Assembly: GCA_022614735.1 (NCBI GenBank)
Contig: JAKEHZ010000063.1
Span: 1-26,656 of the forward strand
Direction of reading: 5' to 3'
Origin: Acidobacteriota bacterium
Lineage (GTDB): Bacteria; Acidobacteriota; Blastocatellia; RBC074
Length of the DNA: 26,656 bases
Shown: in pieces, positions 1-11,020 of the stretch
Numbering within the stretch: the first letter of the stretch is position 1
Layout: every line of letters begins with the position of its first letter
Position numbers and translations under genes: made by a program
Notes under the pieces: model-generated
The model's database searches: none
What the model was told of the DNA's origin: nothing
The model's input: the letters and a program-made list of their open reading frames with translations, nothing else

Positions 1-198
1 AGTTTAAATAATCAATGATAAGGTGCCTGCTCGTGTACCCAAAATTCTGAATTTGAATCCCGAAACAATAAATCGCGAGTGGCCAAATCATAGAGATTAA
101 TCTGCGACCTCACAGTCACTGGTCATTCCATCCATTTTTCACAGTGCAGCGAGCTGATAATGGCTTGCTCAGATGATTGCCAATGGGGAGATATTGTT
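1..198. other. 5' non-coding stretch before first gene
   Basis: I see no convincing gene, RNA, hairpin or strong sigma-70 promoter in this stretch. It is AT-richer than the genes that follow. It presumably carries the promoter and leader for the surface-protein gene. A GGGGAG sequence at 185-190 is the likely ribosome binding site for the ATG at 199. An in-frame ATG at 160 is a possible alternative start. Confidence 0.4.
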
Positions 199-3708
<3,510 letters not shown>

Positions 3709-3727
3709 GCATTAGCGTAAAAGGAAG

Positions 3728-3831
3728 GGCAAAAAAGAATACGAAACAAACGAAAATAACGAAACAAACGAAAAGATTATGATTTTTTCGTTTGTTTCGT
3801 TATTTTCGTTTGTTTCGTATTCTTTTTTGCC
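3728..3831. repeat. Hairpin element 1 (A-type), 47-bp perfect stem
   Basis: Left arm 3728-3774 is perfectly complementary to right arm 3785-3831, with a loop of about 10 nt. Each arm contains two copies of ACGAAACAAACGAAAA joined by TA, so the arm is itself a tandem repeat. The outer part (GGCAAAAAAGAA) is particular to this site yet still perfectly paired. The element starts 20 nt after the stop of the surface-protein gene. The purine-rich arm comes first on the + strand. In RNA it would form a very long duplex and could act as a terminator, attenuator or RNase III substrate; that role is inferred. Confidence 0.95.
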
Positions 3832-4032
3832 TTGACTGCGTAGTTAAGTACGTTAATCATCACTACAGTGCGCCTACAAAATTCTAATCTCCGCGGGCAA
3901 GTAGAGTGCTGCTGACCAGACAGCCTCTGTGAACAAGCGCGTAGCTGACAAACCGAATGCTGCCTCGACATGAGGTTTCCTTGATGGTTGGCGCAGAAGG
4001 TCTGCGTGTATCCGATCACATTTGTTCACCAG
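3832..4032. other. Non-coding stretch between hairpin 1 and permease gene
   Basis: About 200 nt separate the hairpin from the preferred permease start. No further repeat was seen. TTGACT at 3832-3837 resembles a -35 box, but the hexamer 16 nt downstream (TAATCA) is a poor -10, so I do not call a promoter. This is the most likely place for the promoter of the downstream biosynthetic genes. A TTG start at 3988 would extend the permease into this stretch. Confidence 0.35.
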
Positions 4033-4920
4033 ATGAGTACAACGATCGAAGCAAAGACGAGGTCCGGCGGTCACCCAAAATCCGACGGGACCGAGCAATC
4101 AAATCAAATTCACATCATTGCCCCTTCACGCGGTTGGGTATCACTGAGACTCCCTGAGTTGTGGGAGTATCGAGAATTGCTCTATTTTCTCATCTGGCGT
4201 GACATCAAGGTGAGATACAAACAAACCTTGCTCGGCGCAGCATGGGCGATCATTCAACCGGTTTTCACGATGCTTGTCTTCAGTCTCTTCTTTGGAAAGC
4301 TGGCAAAAGTTCCATCAGATAACATTCCCTATCCGATCTTCTGTTACACAGCGCTTGTGCCATGGACTTTCTTCGCCAATGGTCTGGCGCAATCTTCAAA
4401 TAGTCTGGTCGGCAGCTCAAACCTGATCACCAAGGTTTATTTTCCGCGCCTGACAATTCCAGTCGCAACAGTGCTCGCGGGCGTAATCGATTTCCTCCTG
4501 GCGTTCGCCGTGTTGCTGGTGATGATGCTCTACTACGGTGTCCCGGCTAATATAAATGTCTTCTGGCTCCCGCTTTTTCTCCTGCTGGCGCTTGTAACAT
4601 CGCTAGGAGTCGGATTGTGGCTCTCGGCGCTGAATGTTCAATTTCGCGATGTGCGCTACATCGTGCCATTCGTCATCCAATTCTGGATGCTCGCCACTCC
4701 GATCGCCTATCCGAGCAGCCTGCTGCGCGAGCCGTGGCGCACCATTTACGGTCTCAATCCGATGGCCGGAGTCGTGGAGGGTTTCCGCTGGGCCTTACTC
4801 GGAGTAACCACTTCTCCGCGGCCGATGTTGATCGTTTCGTCACTCGCTGCCTTACTGATACTGATCTGCGGCGCTTTCTATTTCCGGCGAATGGAGAAGA
4901 ATTTCGCTGATTTAGTCTGA
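4033..4920 (+). CDS. wzm: Polysaccharide ABC exporter permease (Wzm/RfbD-like, ABC-2 family)
   Basis: This is an inner-membrane permease that would move a finished lipid-linked glycan across the inner membrane with the ATPase encoded at 11021-12310. From ATG 4033 it has 295 residues, near the family's usual 260-290. A TTG at 3988 would add 15 residues of no evident homology. The cytoplasmic N-terminus leads into ELLYFLIWRDIKVRYKQT and LLGAAWAIIQP, both characteristic of ABC-2 polysaccharide permeases. About six hydrophobic segments follow. The conserved C-terminal half has NPMAGVVEGFRWALLG and ends in an amphipathic YFRRMEKNFAD segment. No clear Shine-Dalgarno sequence precedes the ATG. The stop codon is followed after a single nucleotide by hairpin element 2. 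The split of wzm from wzt by six kb of sugar-precursor genes is unusual, since the two are commonly adjacent. Confidence 0.9.
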   Translation: MSTTIEAKTRSGGHPKSDGTEQSNQIHIIAPSRGWVSLRLPELWEYRELLYFLIWRDIKVRYKQTLLGAAWAIIQPVFTMLVFSLFFGKLAKVPSDNIPYPIFCYTALVPWTFFANGLAQSSNSLVGSSNLITKVYFPRLTIPVATVLAGVIDFLLAFAVLLVMMLYYGVPANINVFWLPLFLLLALVTSLGVGLWLSALNVQFRDVRYIVPFVIQFWMLATPIAYPSSLLREPWRTIYGLNPMAGVVEGFRWALLGVTTSPRPMLIVSSLAALLILICGAFYFRRMEKNFADLV

Positions 4921-4921
4921 T

Positions 4922-5021
4922 GAAGAGAGAATACGAAACAAACGAAAATAACGAAACAAACGAAAAGTATAAAATTTTTTCGTTTGTTTCGTTATTTTCG
5001 TTTGTTTCGTATTCTCTCTTC
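4922..5021. repeat. Hairpin element 2 (A-type), 45-bp perfect stem
   Basis: Left arm 4922-4966 pairs perfectly with right arm 4977-5021 around a loop of about 10 nt. The inner 34 nt are the same A-type tandem repeat as in hairpin 1. The outer GAAGAGAG is specific to this site and is mirrored exactly in the right arm. The arm begins one nucleotide after the permease stop codon and ends 19 nt before the TTG start of the NeuB-like gene, whose AGGA ribosome binding site (5030-5033) lies just outside the stem. Confidence 0.95.
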
Positions 5022-5040
5022 GCCTTGGTAGGAAAATTTC

Positions 5041-6069
5041 TTGCAAGAATGGTTTGACAACATTGAATCTCATTGCCTGATCATCGGCGAAGTCGCACAG
5101 GCGCACGACGGCAGCCTCGGCACAGCACACGCCTACATCGATGCTGTCGCCGCCGCAGGCGTGGATGTGGTCAAGTTTCAAACGCATATTGCCGCTGCCG
5201 AAAGCACGCTGAGCGAGCCGTGGCGCGTCAAATTCAGTTCGCAGGACGCCACTCGATACGACTACTGGAAGCGAATGGAGTTCACCGAGGAGCAATGGCA
5301 TGGGTTAGCCGATCACGCGCGTGAACGAGGCTTGATCTTTCTCTCTTCTCCCTTCTCATGTGAAGCTCTCGAGCTTCTCGAGCGGGTCGGCGTCCCCGCG
5401 TGGAAAGTCGGCGCGGGCGAAGTCTCAAACCTGCCGCTGCTTGAACGAATGGCGTTGACAGGCAAGCCGGTGATCCTCTCCAGCGGAATGTCGGATTGGC
5501 CCGAGTTGGACACTGCGGTGAATTGTGTGAGAGAGCACAGCAACCGGGTCGCTGTTTTACAGTGCACCTCAACTTACCCGTGCCCACCGGAGAAACTCGG
5601 CTTGAACGTTCTTTCGCAGTTACGCGAACGCTATAAGTGCCGGGTCGGATTGTCCGATCATTCCGGGACAATCTATGCGGGCCTCGCTGCGGCAACACTC
5701 GGAGCTAAGATAATCGAGGTCCATGTTTCGTTCTCACGCAAGTGTTTCGGGCCTGATGTGGCCGCCTCTCTCACGACATCTGAATTGAAGCAGTTAGTTG
5801 AAGGCGTGCGGTTCATCGAACGCGCACTGGATAATCCGGTTGACAAAGGAGCGATGGCAGAAAGCCTGAGCGATATGCGTAGTCTATTCGGGAAGAGCAT
5901 TGTCGCTGCGCGCGATTTGAATGCGGGAGAGAGTCTTATTTTGAACGACATCGCATATAAGAAACCCGGCACTGGTATTTCCGCCGCGCGTTTTGGCGAA
6001 GTCATCAATCGCAGACTCAAACGCGCGGTCGCAGCGGACACATTGCTTTCGGAGGATGATCTTGAGTAA
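5041..6069 (+). CDS. neuB: NeuB-family nonulosonic acid (sialic acid-type) synthase
   Basis: The product has 342 residues, matching NeuB. It would condense phosphoenolpyruvate with an N-acylated hexosamine such as ManNAc to make a nine-carbon nonulosonic acid in the cytoplasm. TTG 5041 is chosen because AGGA lies 7 nt upstream and the conserved LIIGEVAQAHDGSL strand needs a start before residue 10. The TIM barrel spans about residues 12-265 and shows DVVKFQTH, FLSSPFS, KVGAGEVSNLPLLE, SSGMSD, LQCTSTYPCPPE and GLSDHSGT. A C-terminal SAF/antifreeze-like domain (about 283-342, GKSIVAARDLNAGE, KKPGTGI) completes the family architecture. It overlaps the NeuC-like gene by 8 bp. The context with NeuC- and NeuA-like genes favours Neu5Ac-type sugar, but legionaminic or pseudaminic synthases are close relatives and cannot be excluded. 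Confidence 0.9.
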   Translation: MQEWFDNIESHCLIIGEVAQAHDGSLGTAHAYIDAVAAAGVDVVKFQTHIAAAESTLSEPWRVKFSSQDATRYDYWKRMEFTEEQWHGLADHARERGLIFLSSPFSCEALELLERVGVPAWKVGAGEVSNLPLLERMALTGKPVILSSGMSDWPELDTAVNCVREHSNRVAVLQCTSTYPCPPEKLGLNVLSQLRERYKCRVGLSDHSGTIYAGLAAATLGAKIIEVHVSFSRKCFGPDVAASLTTSELKQLVEGVRFIERALDNPVDKGAMAESLSDMRSLFGKSIVAARDLNAGESLILNDIAYKKPGTGISAARFGEVINRRLKRAVAADTLLSEDDLE

Positions 6070-7249
6070 ACCTCGAAAAGTCTGCGTCGTCCTGGTTGAT
6101 AGAGCCAACTACGGTCGACTCAAACCTGTCATGAAAGCTATCGCAGCGCGGCCCGAGTTGGAATTACAGGTGATCGCCGCCGGGACGATGATGCTCGAAC
6201 GGTTCGATCAGCCGGTCAAAGTTGTACGTGGTGACGGTTTCAATGTCGACGGCGAAATTTACATAGAGCTCGAGGGCTCCACGCCCGCAACGATGGCAAA
6301 GTCGGTAGGTTTCGGCGTCGTTGAATTTGCCAGCGAGTTTCAACGGTTGAAGCCTGATATCGTGCTGCTAATTGGTGATCGTTACGAAACACTTTCTGCC
6401 GCAATCGCCGCAGCCTATATGAACATCTGCATTGCTCACATACAGGGCGGAGAGGTCTCCGGTTCGATCGATGAGAGCGCGCGCCACGCGATCAGTAAAT
6501 TCGCGCATTACCATTTTCCAAGCACAAGACGATCAGCCGACTACCTGATTCGTATGGGCGAGCGGCCCGAGACGATCCTTGCGGTCGGATGCCCGTCAAG
6601 TGACATCTCGCACAATCTCGAGCGCACTTTGTTTCCTGAAGTCATCAATGCCACTGGCGGAGGCGTGCCGATCGATGTGACGAAGCCATTTCTGCTCGTC
6701 TTATACCATCCGACGACGACTGAATTCGGTGGCGAGCGTAAACAAATGGAAGAGGTCCTCGAAGCTCTCCGCCGTCTGCACATGCAGACGATTTTGCTCT
6801 GGCCCAACATCGACGCAGGTTCGGATCACATCAGCAAGGCAATCCGCGTATTTCGCGTCAATCATCAACCGGAATGGCTGCGAACATTGACCAACCTTGC
6901 GCCTGAAGACTACCTCAAGGTCCTTTCCAACACCGCTTGCGCAATCGGCAATTCGAGCAGCTTCGTGCGCGACACCAGTTATTTCGGAACTCCGGTTGTG
7001 TTAGTTGGCAATCGTCAAGATGGTCGCGAGGTTGATATAAACGTCAAACCTGCGCCGCCGTCGGCCGATCAGATTTACGAGGCTGTCCGCGAACAGCTTG
7101 GACGGGGACGCTACGCGCCGAGCACGCTGTACGGAGATGGCTATGTTTCGATGCGCATTGCCAGGGAATTGTCCGAGGTTGAGCCCTACGTTCAGAAGCA
7201 ACTCAATTATATCAAGGAAGATGCTGATCGATACTCCAATCGAAACTGA
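6062..7249 (+). CDS. neuC: Hydrolysing UDP-GlcNAc 2-epimerase family protein (NeuC-like)
   Basis: This 395-residue enzyme would convert UDP-GlcNAc, or a derivative, to ManNAc plus UDP, supplying the NeuB-like enzyme. TTG 6062 is preferred because GGAGG at 6051-6055 sits 6 nt upstream; an ATG at 6056 overlaps that site and is less likely. Family signatures include GDRYE (about 105-109), HIQGGEVSGSIDE (about 126-138) with a following conserved Arg-His, HPTTTEFG, and GNSSSFVRDTSYFGTPVV from about residue 296 in the nucleotide-binding region. It has the GT-B-like epimerase fold. It overlaps the NeuB-like gene by 8 bp and the next methyltransferase by 29 bp, so the three are probably translationally coupled. 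LegG-type enzymes acting on modified UDP-sugars look similar, so the exact substrate is open. Confidence 0.88.
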   Translation: MSKPRKVCVVLVDRANYGRLKPVMKAIAARPELELQVIAAGTMMLERFDQPVKVVRGDGFNVDGEIYIELEGSTPATMAKSVGFGVVEFASEFQRLKPDIVLLIGDRYETLSAAIAAAYMNICIAHIQGGEVSGSIDESARHAISKFAHYHFPSTRRSADYLIRMGERPETILAVGCPSSDISHNLERTLFPEVINATGGGVPIDVTKPFLLVLYHPTTTEFGGERKQMEEVLEALRRLHMQTILLWPNIDAGSDHISKAIRVFRVNHQPEWLRTLTNLAPEDYLKVLSNTACAIGNSSSFVRDTSYFGTPVVLVGNRQDGREVDINVKPAPPSADQIYEAVREQLGRGRYAPSTLYGDGYVSMRIARELSEVEPYVQKQLNYIKEDADRYSNRN

Positions 7250-8312
7250 CATTGTCGAAGCGGCCATCCATGGTCGATCGCGAGCACTGATCGAATCAAC
7301 ACGCGACCTCGGCTCGACCAACTGGGCGTCGCTGGCGCGTGCCTGCTGCGTTCCATTTATTTTCGATGAAATGGAACGAGTTCTCGCCTCGAACGAGGAG
7401 CCAATTGCGGGAATCAGCGATATTTTCGACAGGCTCATATCTTTTCTAAAATCTGCCAAAGTTAACGGAATCGATCGACTTGGTGTTATCTCAAGACAAT
7501 GGGAGACCAGGCGTGAAGATAATCACTTCACAATCGAAAATGTAACCGGCAAACATTACGGCCGCTTGTTTCGTGATTTCTCCGAATCAGCCTTCTGGGA
7601 TGAACCTGTCACTTTGCTGCGCACACGGCTTGAAAGAAACGCCATTGATCTCTCCCGTCTGTCTGAGCACGATGTGCTTGATGCGGGCTGCGGAGGCGGA
7701 CGTTACACTGTAGCGTGGCGTCTGCTGGGCGCAAAGCGTGTGGACGGCATTGACATCTCATCGATCGGCATCGCGAACGCCAGACAGCGGGTCGATGATG
7801 CAGGATTGGATGGCGTCGGTTTTCGAGTAGGCAGTGTGCTCGATCTCCCATATTCCGATAACAGCTTTGACCTGGCTTTCTCCAACGGCGTCTTACACCA
7901 CACAGTCGATTGGGAGAAGGGCGTGGCGGAGTTGGTACGCGTATTGAAGCCGGGTGGAATGGGTTGGCTCTATTTGATCGAAAACCCAGGCGGCGTGTTC
8001 TGGTCTGTTATCGATGTGCTGCGCGAGTTGATGTATGGCGAGAACCGTGAATTCGCCCGATCGTCACTTCGGATGCTCGGCATACCCGACAATCGGATAT
8101 TCTACATGCTCGACCACGTCCTGGTTCCAATCAATTTGAGGTTGACGCCGGCTGAAATTGAAAAATGTCTGGAAACCGTGGGGGCCTCGCAATGGAGACG
8201 ATTAACACGTGGCGCGGATTATGACCGCATCGAGCGTATCTATCAAAAAGACCCATACGCTCAGGTGAAATACGGTGTTGGCGAAAATCGCTACGTCTTC
8301 TCAAAAGGCTAA
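7221..8312 (+). CDS. Class I SAM-dependent methyltransferase within the nonulosonate module
   Basis: The product has 363 residues from ATG 7221, overlapping the NeuC-like gene by 29 bp. An AAGGA lies just upstream, although very close to the start. The N-terminal 110 residues match no domain I recognise. The Rossmann methyltransferase core follows, with SAM-binding motif I VLDAGCGGG at about 152-160, an acidic DGIDIS strand end, GSVLDLPYSDNSFDLAFSNGVLHH (motifs II/III) and a post-motif VLKPGG. The C-terminal 100 residues resemble the variable substrate region of methyltransferase-11 type enzymes. Lying between neuC and neuA, it may O-methylate the nonulosonic acid or the nascent glycan. That is inferred from position only; the sequence supports a methyltransferase but not the substrate. 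Confidence 0.8.
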   Translation: MLIDTPIETDIVEAAIHGRSRALIESTRDLGSTNWASLARACCVPFIFDEMERVLASNEEPIAGISDIFDRLISFLKSAKVNGIDRLGVISRQWETRREDNHFTIENVTGKHYGRLFRDFSESAFWDEPVTLLRTRLERNAIDLSRLSEHDVLDAGCGGGRYTVAWRLLGAKRVDGIDISSIGIANARQRVDDAGLDGVGFRVGSVLDLPYSDNSFDLAFSNGVLHHTVDWEKGVAELVRVLKPGGMGWLYLIENPGGVFWSVIDVLRELMYGENREFARSSLRMLGIPDNRIFYMLDHVLVPINLRLTPAEIEKCLETVGASQWRRLTRGADYDRIERIYQKDPYAQVKYGVGENRYVFSKG

Positions 8313-8318
8313 CCTTCA

Positions 8319-9083
8319 GTGAATGATGCTATTGGGCGAGTGCTCGGCTTAATCCCAGCGCGTAGCGGATCGAAAGGAGTGCCACGCAAAAACCTCAAGC
8401 TACTATGGGGTAAACCGCTCCTCGAGTATACGGCAGAAGCCGCGCATGCCTCATCACGACTGTCGAGAGTTATCTTGAGCACGGAAGATGAAGAGATCGC
8501 GGAAGCAGGGCGCCGCTGTGGCCTGGAAGTTCCCTTCTTGAGACCGGTTGAGTTGGCGCGCGACAAAACGCCAATGCTGCCTGTCGCTCAGCACGCATTA
8601 CGAACACTCGAAGCCGAAGGCGATACCTTCGATGCTCTTTGTTTACTCCAACCGACAAACCCGCTTCGCAGACCGGAAGACATAGATCAGTGCATTGAGC
8701 TTCTTGGACGGAACGATGTCGATGCAGTTGTCACGGTACTTCCGGTGCCGGATGAATATAACCCGCACTGGGTTTACTTCAGTGATGCTGACGGTCTGCT
8801 ACGCTTGAGCACCGGCGAATCAACGCCTATTTCGCGACGGCAGGAATTGCCTCCGGCTCTACATCGCGATGGTTCGGTCTACGTCACGCGGCGAAATGTG
8901 TTGATGGAAGAGAACAGTTTCTACGGCTCGCGTCTCATTGGCTACCGGATGGATCCGGAGCGAAGCGTAAACATTGATTCACTGGAAGATTGGGAGCGTG
9001 CGGTAGTGATGCTGGAGAGAATACGAAACAAACGAAAGGAAGAAATCAAAAGGCAAAAGGCAAAAGGCAAAAGGCAAAAATAA
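8319..9083 (+). CDS. neuA: CMP-nonulosonate (CMP-sialic acid) synthetase, NeuA-like, with repeat-derived C-terminal tail
   Basis: This 254-residue cytidylyltransferase would activate the nonulosonic acid with CTP. GTG 8319 is used as the start. The N-terminal nucleotide-binding loop LIPARSGSKGVPRKNLK (about residues 11-27) is diagnostic. LLQPTNPLRRPEDID and the late DSLEDWERA segment (an NIDSLED ending) also fit NeuA and related cytidylyltransferases. Recognisable homology ends near VVMLERI. The last 19 or so residues, rich in Lys, Arg and Gln, are encoded by the A-type core at 9014-9037 and by the left arm of hairpin 3. They are therefore probably an acquired tail rather than part of the enzyme fold. 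The gene follows the methyltransferase by 6 nt. Confidence 0.88.
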   Translation: MNDAIGRVLGLIPARSGSKGVPRKNLKLLWGKPLLEYTAEAAHASSRLSRVILSTEDEEIAEAGRRCGLEVPFLRPVELARDKTPMLPVAQHALRTLEAEGDTFDALCLLQPTNPLRRPEDIDQCIELLGRNDVDAVVTVLPVPDEYNPHWVYFSDADGLLRLSTGESTPISRRQELPPALHRDGSVYVTRRNVLMEENSFYGSRLIGYRMDPERSVNIDSLEDWERAVVMLERIRNKRKEEIKRQKAKGKRQK

Positions 9084-9182
9084 AGATGAAAGTTCTCGTG
9101 AAATCAAAATCAAATGGCGGGATTTTGCTTCTTTATTTTTGCTTTTTGCCTTTTGCCTTTTGCCTTTTGATTTCTTCCTTTC
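9014..9182. repeat. Hairpin element 3 (A core plus B-type GGCAAAA repeats), 52-bp stem with one mismatch
   Basis: Left arm 9034-9085 pairs with right arm 9131-9182 over 52 bp with a single mismatch, around a 45-nt loop. The inner arm holds about four tandem copies of the 7-mer AAAAGGC. Immediately before the left arm, at 9014-9037, is an unpaired copy of the A-type core (GAGAATACGAAACAAACG), with no complementary right half. The left arm contains the last codons and the TAA stop (9081-9083) of the NeuA-like gene. The right arm ends 10 nt before the ATG of the AsnB-like gene. Confidence 0.95.
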
Positions 9183-9192
9183 GGTAACTGGA

Positions 9193-10935
9193 ATGTGCGG
9201 AATTGCCGGCATCTGCGGTGAAGGCTGGACGCGATCGCAACTGGAAGCGATGGTCGAAAGCCAGCATCATCGTGGGCCTGACACAAGAGGCATAGAGTTA
9301 ATCGCTGGAGGCCGTGTTGGTCTCGGCCACAACCGCTTGAGCATCATTGACCTCTCGCCGGCAGGCCATCAACCGATGAGCAATAGCGACGGCAGCCTGT
9401 GGATCGTCTTCAACGGAGAAATCTACAACTACCTGGAATTGCGGGCCGAGTTCTCAGAATATCCATATCGCAGCCGAACAGACACGGAGGTAATCCTCGC
9501 TGCTTACGAGCGGTGGGGCGATGCCTGCCTTGATCGCTTTATCGGGATGTTCGCGTTTCTGCTCTGGGACATGCGTGCCGAACGTCTTCTGGCCGTGCGC
9601 GATCGTTTCGGCGTGAAGCCGCTCTATTACGCACAGCAGAAAAATGGCGCATTGATGTTTGCCAGCGAAATAAAAGCTCTACATGCCGCCGGATTGAACG
9701 CGCATTGCGATGAAACGAACTGGGCAACTTATCTGACGACCGGGATGCACGAGCACTCCAGCCGCACTTTCTGGCAAGGCGTCAAAACATTGCCACCCGG
9801 AACTTCGCTCTCCTGGCAAAACGGGCAGACACAGATCCGGCGCTGGTATGATGTGGCCGATCGTTTAGGCGACGAGTTCGATCGTCGACCATCAGGAGAA
9901 ATTCAAGAAGAGTATCTGGATTTAATGGGCGAGAGCGTCAGATTGCGTTTCCGCTCCGATGTCCCGGTCGCCATCAATCTGAGCGGCGGGCTCGATTCGT
10001 CGCTCCTGCTTGGACTCGTGCAGAAGGTTCAGGGCGTGGAGAGCGATGTCAAAGCCTTCACTTTTGTGACCGGCGATCCACATTACGACGAATCGCCCTG
10101 GGTTCAGCAGATGCTCGAGCAGACACGCCACCCATCAATCGTCTGCGAGCTACGACCGGAAGAAGTGCCGGCGCTCGCAAATTCTGTGCAGTCCGCGCAG
10201 GATGAACCATTCGGCGGACTGCCGACACTGGCTTATGCGCGTTTGTTCGAGCGCGCGCGCGCTGAAGGCGTGGTCGTGCTGCTCGATGGGCAAGGGCTCG
10301 ATGAGCAATGGGCAGGCTACGATTATTATGCGGCGGCATTGAACGGCGGGAGCGCGGGTCTGATTCAAGGGACGAAGGAGAAGCCGGTGAGACCGGATTG
10401 TCTGATACCTGAATTCCGCGAATTGGCTGAGCAGTTAAATGTGCCGCGAGTCTTCAGCGATCCGCTGCGCAATTTGCAATACCGCGACGCGAGATATACC
10501 AAACTACCGCGCGCATTACGCTTCAACGATCGCATCTCGATGCGCGTTTCAACAGAACTGCGTGAGCCATTTTTGGACCACCGCCTCTTCGAACTGGCCC
10601 TGCGTCAGCCATTCGAACGAAAGATCTTCAATGGAATGCATAAATGGCTGCTCCGACAAATCGCCGAGCGATTACTACCTGCCGGTATACGTGAAGCGCC
10701 CAAACGTCCAGTGCAAACACCGCAGCGTGAATGGCTGCGCGGGCCTCTGCGAGAATGGGCGAACGATCTGATTATGACCGCAATCAATTCGTTCGCAGGC
10801 CAATGGCTGAACGCCGAGGCCGTTCGCAAAGCGTGGCATAGTTACTGCGAGGGAGCCGGCGATAACAGCTATTTCGTCTGGCAATGGATCAGCATTGGAT
10901 TGATATCGAGGAGAGGAGGAGAGAATACGAAATAA
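9193..10935 (+). CDS. asnB: Glutamine-hydrolysing asparagine synthase-like amidotransferase
   Basis: The product has 580 residues, close to the AsnB size. ATG 9193 is fixed by function, because cleavage of Met exposes the catalytic Cys2 of MCGIAG, the class II glutaminase nucleophile. Upstream in-frame codons belong to hairpin 3. The N-terminal glutaminase domain shows HHRGPD, NRLSIIDLSPAGHQPM, FNGEIYNY and RTDTEVI. The synthetase domain carries the ATP pyrophosphatase loop SGGLDSS at about 264-270, FDEQ-like LDGQGLDEQWAGYDYY and REPFLDHRL. In glycan clusters such enzymes often amidate uronic acids or related sugars instead of making free asparagine; that role is inferred here. The final residues ENTK and the TAA stop lie in the left arm of hairpin 4. 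No Shine-Dalgarno sequence is evident. Confidence 0.9.
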   Translation: MCGIAGICGEGWTRSQLEAMVESQHHRGPDTRGIELIAGGRVGLGHNRLSIIDLSPAGHQPMSNSDGSLWIVFNGEIYNYLELRAEFSEYPYRSRTDTEVILAAYERWGDACLDRFIGMFAFLLWDMRAERLLAVRDRFGVKPLYYAQQKNGALMFASEIKALHAAGLNAHCDETNWATYLTTGMHEHSSRTFWQGVKTLPPGTSLSWQNGQTQIRRWYDVADRLGDEFDRRPSGEIQEEYLDLMGESVRLRFRSDVPVAINLSGGLDSSLLLGLVQKVQGVESDVKAFTFVTGDPHYDESPWVQQMLEQTRHPSIVCELRPEEVPALANSVQSAQDEPFGGLPTLAYARLFERARAEGVVVLLDGQGLDEQWAGYDYYAAALNGGSAGLIQGTKEKPVRPDCLIPEFRELAEQLNVPRVFSDPLRNLQYRDARYTKLPRALRFNDRISMRVSTELREPFLDHRLFELALRQPFERKIFNGMHKWLLRQIAERLLPAGIREAPKRPVQTPQREWLRGPLREWANDLIMTAINSFAGQWLNAEAVRKAWHSYCEGAGDNSYFVWQWISIGLISRRGGENTK

Positions 10936-11010
10936 ACGAAAATAACGAAACAAACGAAAAATTTTAGACTTTTTCGTTTGTTTCGTTATTTTCGTTTGTT
11001 TCGTATTCTC
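10921..11010. repeat. Hairpin element 4 (A-type), 41-bp stem whose only mismatch is the asnB stop codon
   Basis: Left arm 10921-10961 pairs with right arm 10970-11010 with an 8-nt loop. The single difference from a perfect palindrome is a T instead of C at 10933, a G-U wobble in RNA. It turns the repeat's CAA into TAA, the stop codon of the AsnB-like gene (10933-10935). Outside the stem, GAGAGGAGGA on the left and CTCCTCTC on the right are also nearly complementary, allowing a small bulge. The right arm ends 10 nt before the Wzt start codon. Confidence 0.93.
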
Positions 11011-11020
11011 CTCTCATTTA

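Noticed and set aside
3832..3859. Possible promoter TTGACT-16-TAATCA after hairpin 1
   Set aside because: The -10 matches the consensus at only two of six positions.
3988..4032. TTG start for the permease
   Set aside because: It has no ribosome binding site and the extra 15 residues resemble nothing in the family; ATG 4033 gives a normal length. It remains possible.
3728..5021. Hairpins as ordinary intrinsic terminators
   Set aside because: They lack the short GC-rich stem plus free U-tract and are far longer than needed; a termination effect is possible but not shown.
5993..6061. Earlier starts for the NeuC-like gene (5993, 6056)
   Set aside because: TTG 6062 has GGAGG at the correct distance, while ATG 6056 overlaps that site and 5993 lies deep in neuB.
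9139..9192. N-terminal extension of the AsnB-like protein by 18 residues
   Set aside because: The extension is encoded by the right arm of hairpin 3, and the enzyme needs Cys as residue 2, which fixes the start at 9193.
3728..11010. Hairpins as MITEs or insertion-sequence ends
   Set aside because: No target-site duplications or constant termini are seen, and paired sequence runs into site-specific flank and coding sequence. A dispersal step is still possible for the E-type copies.
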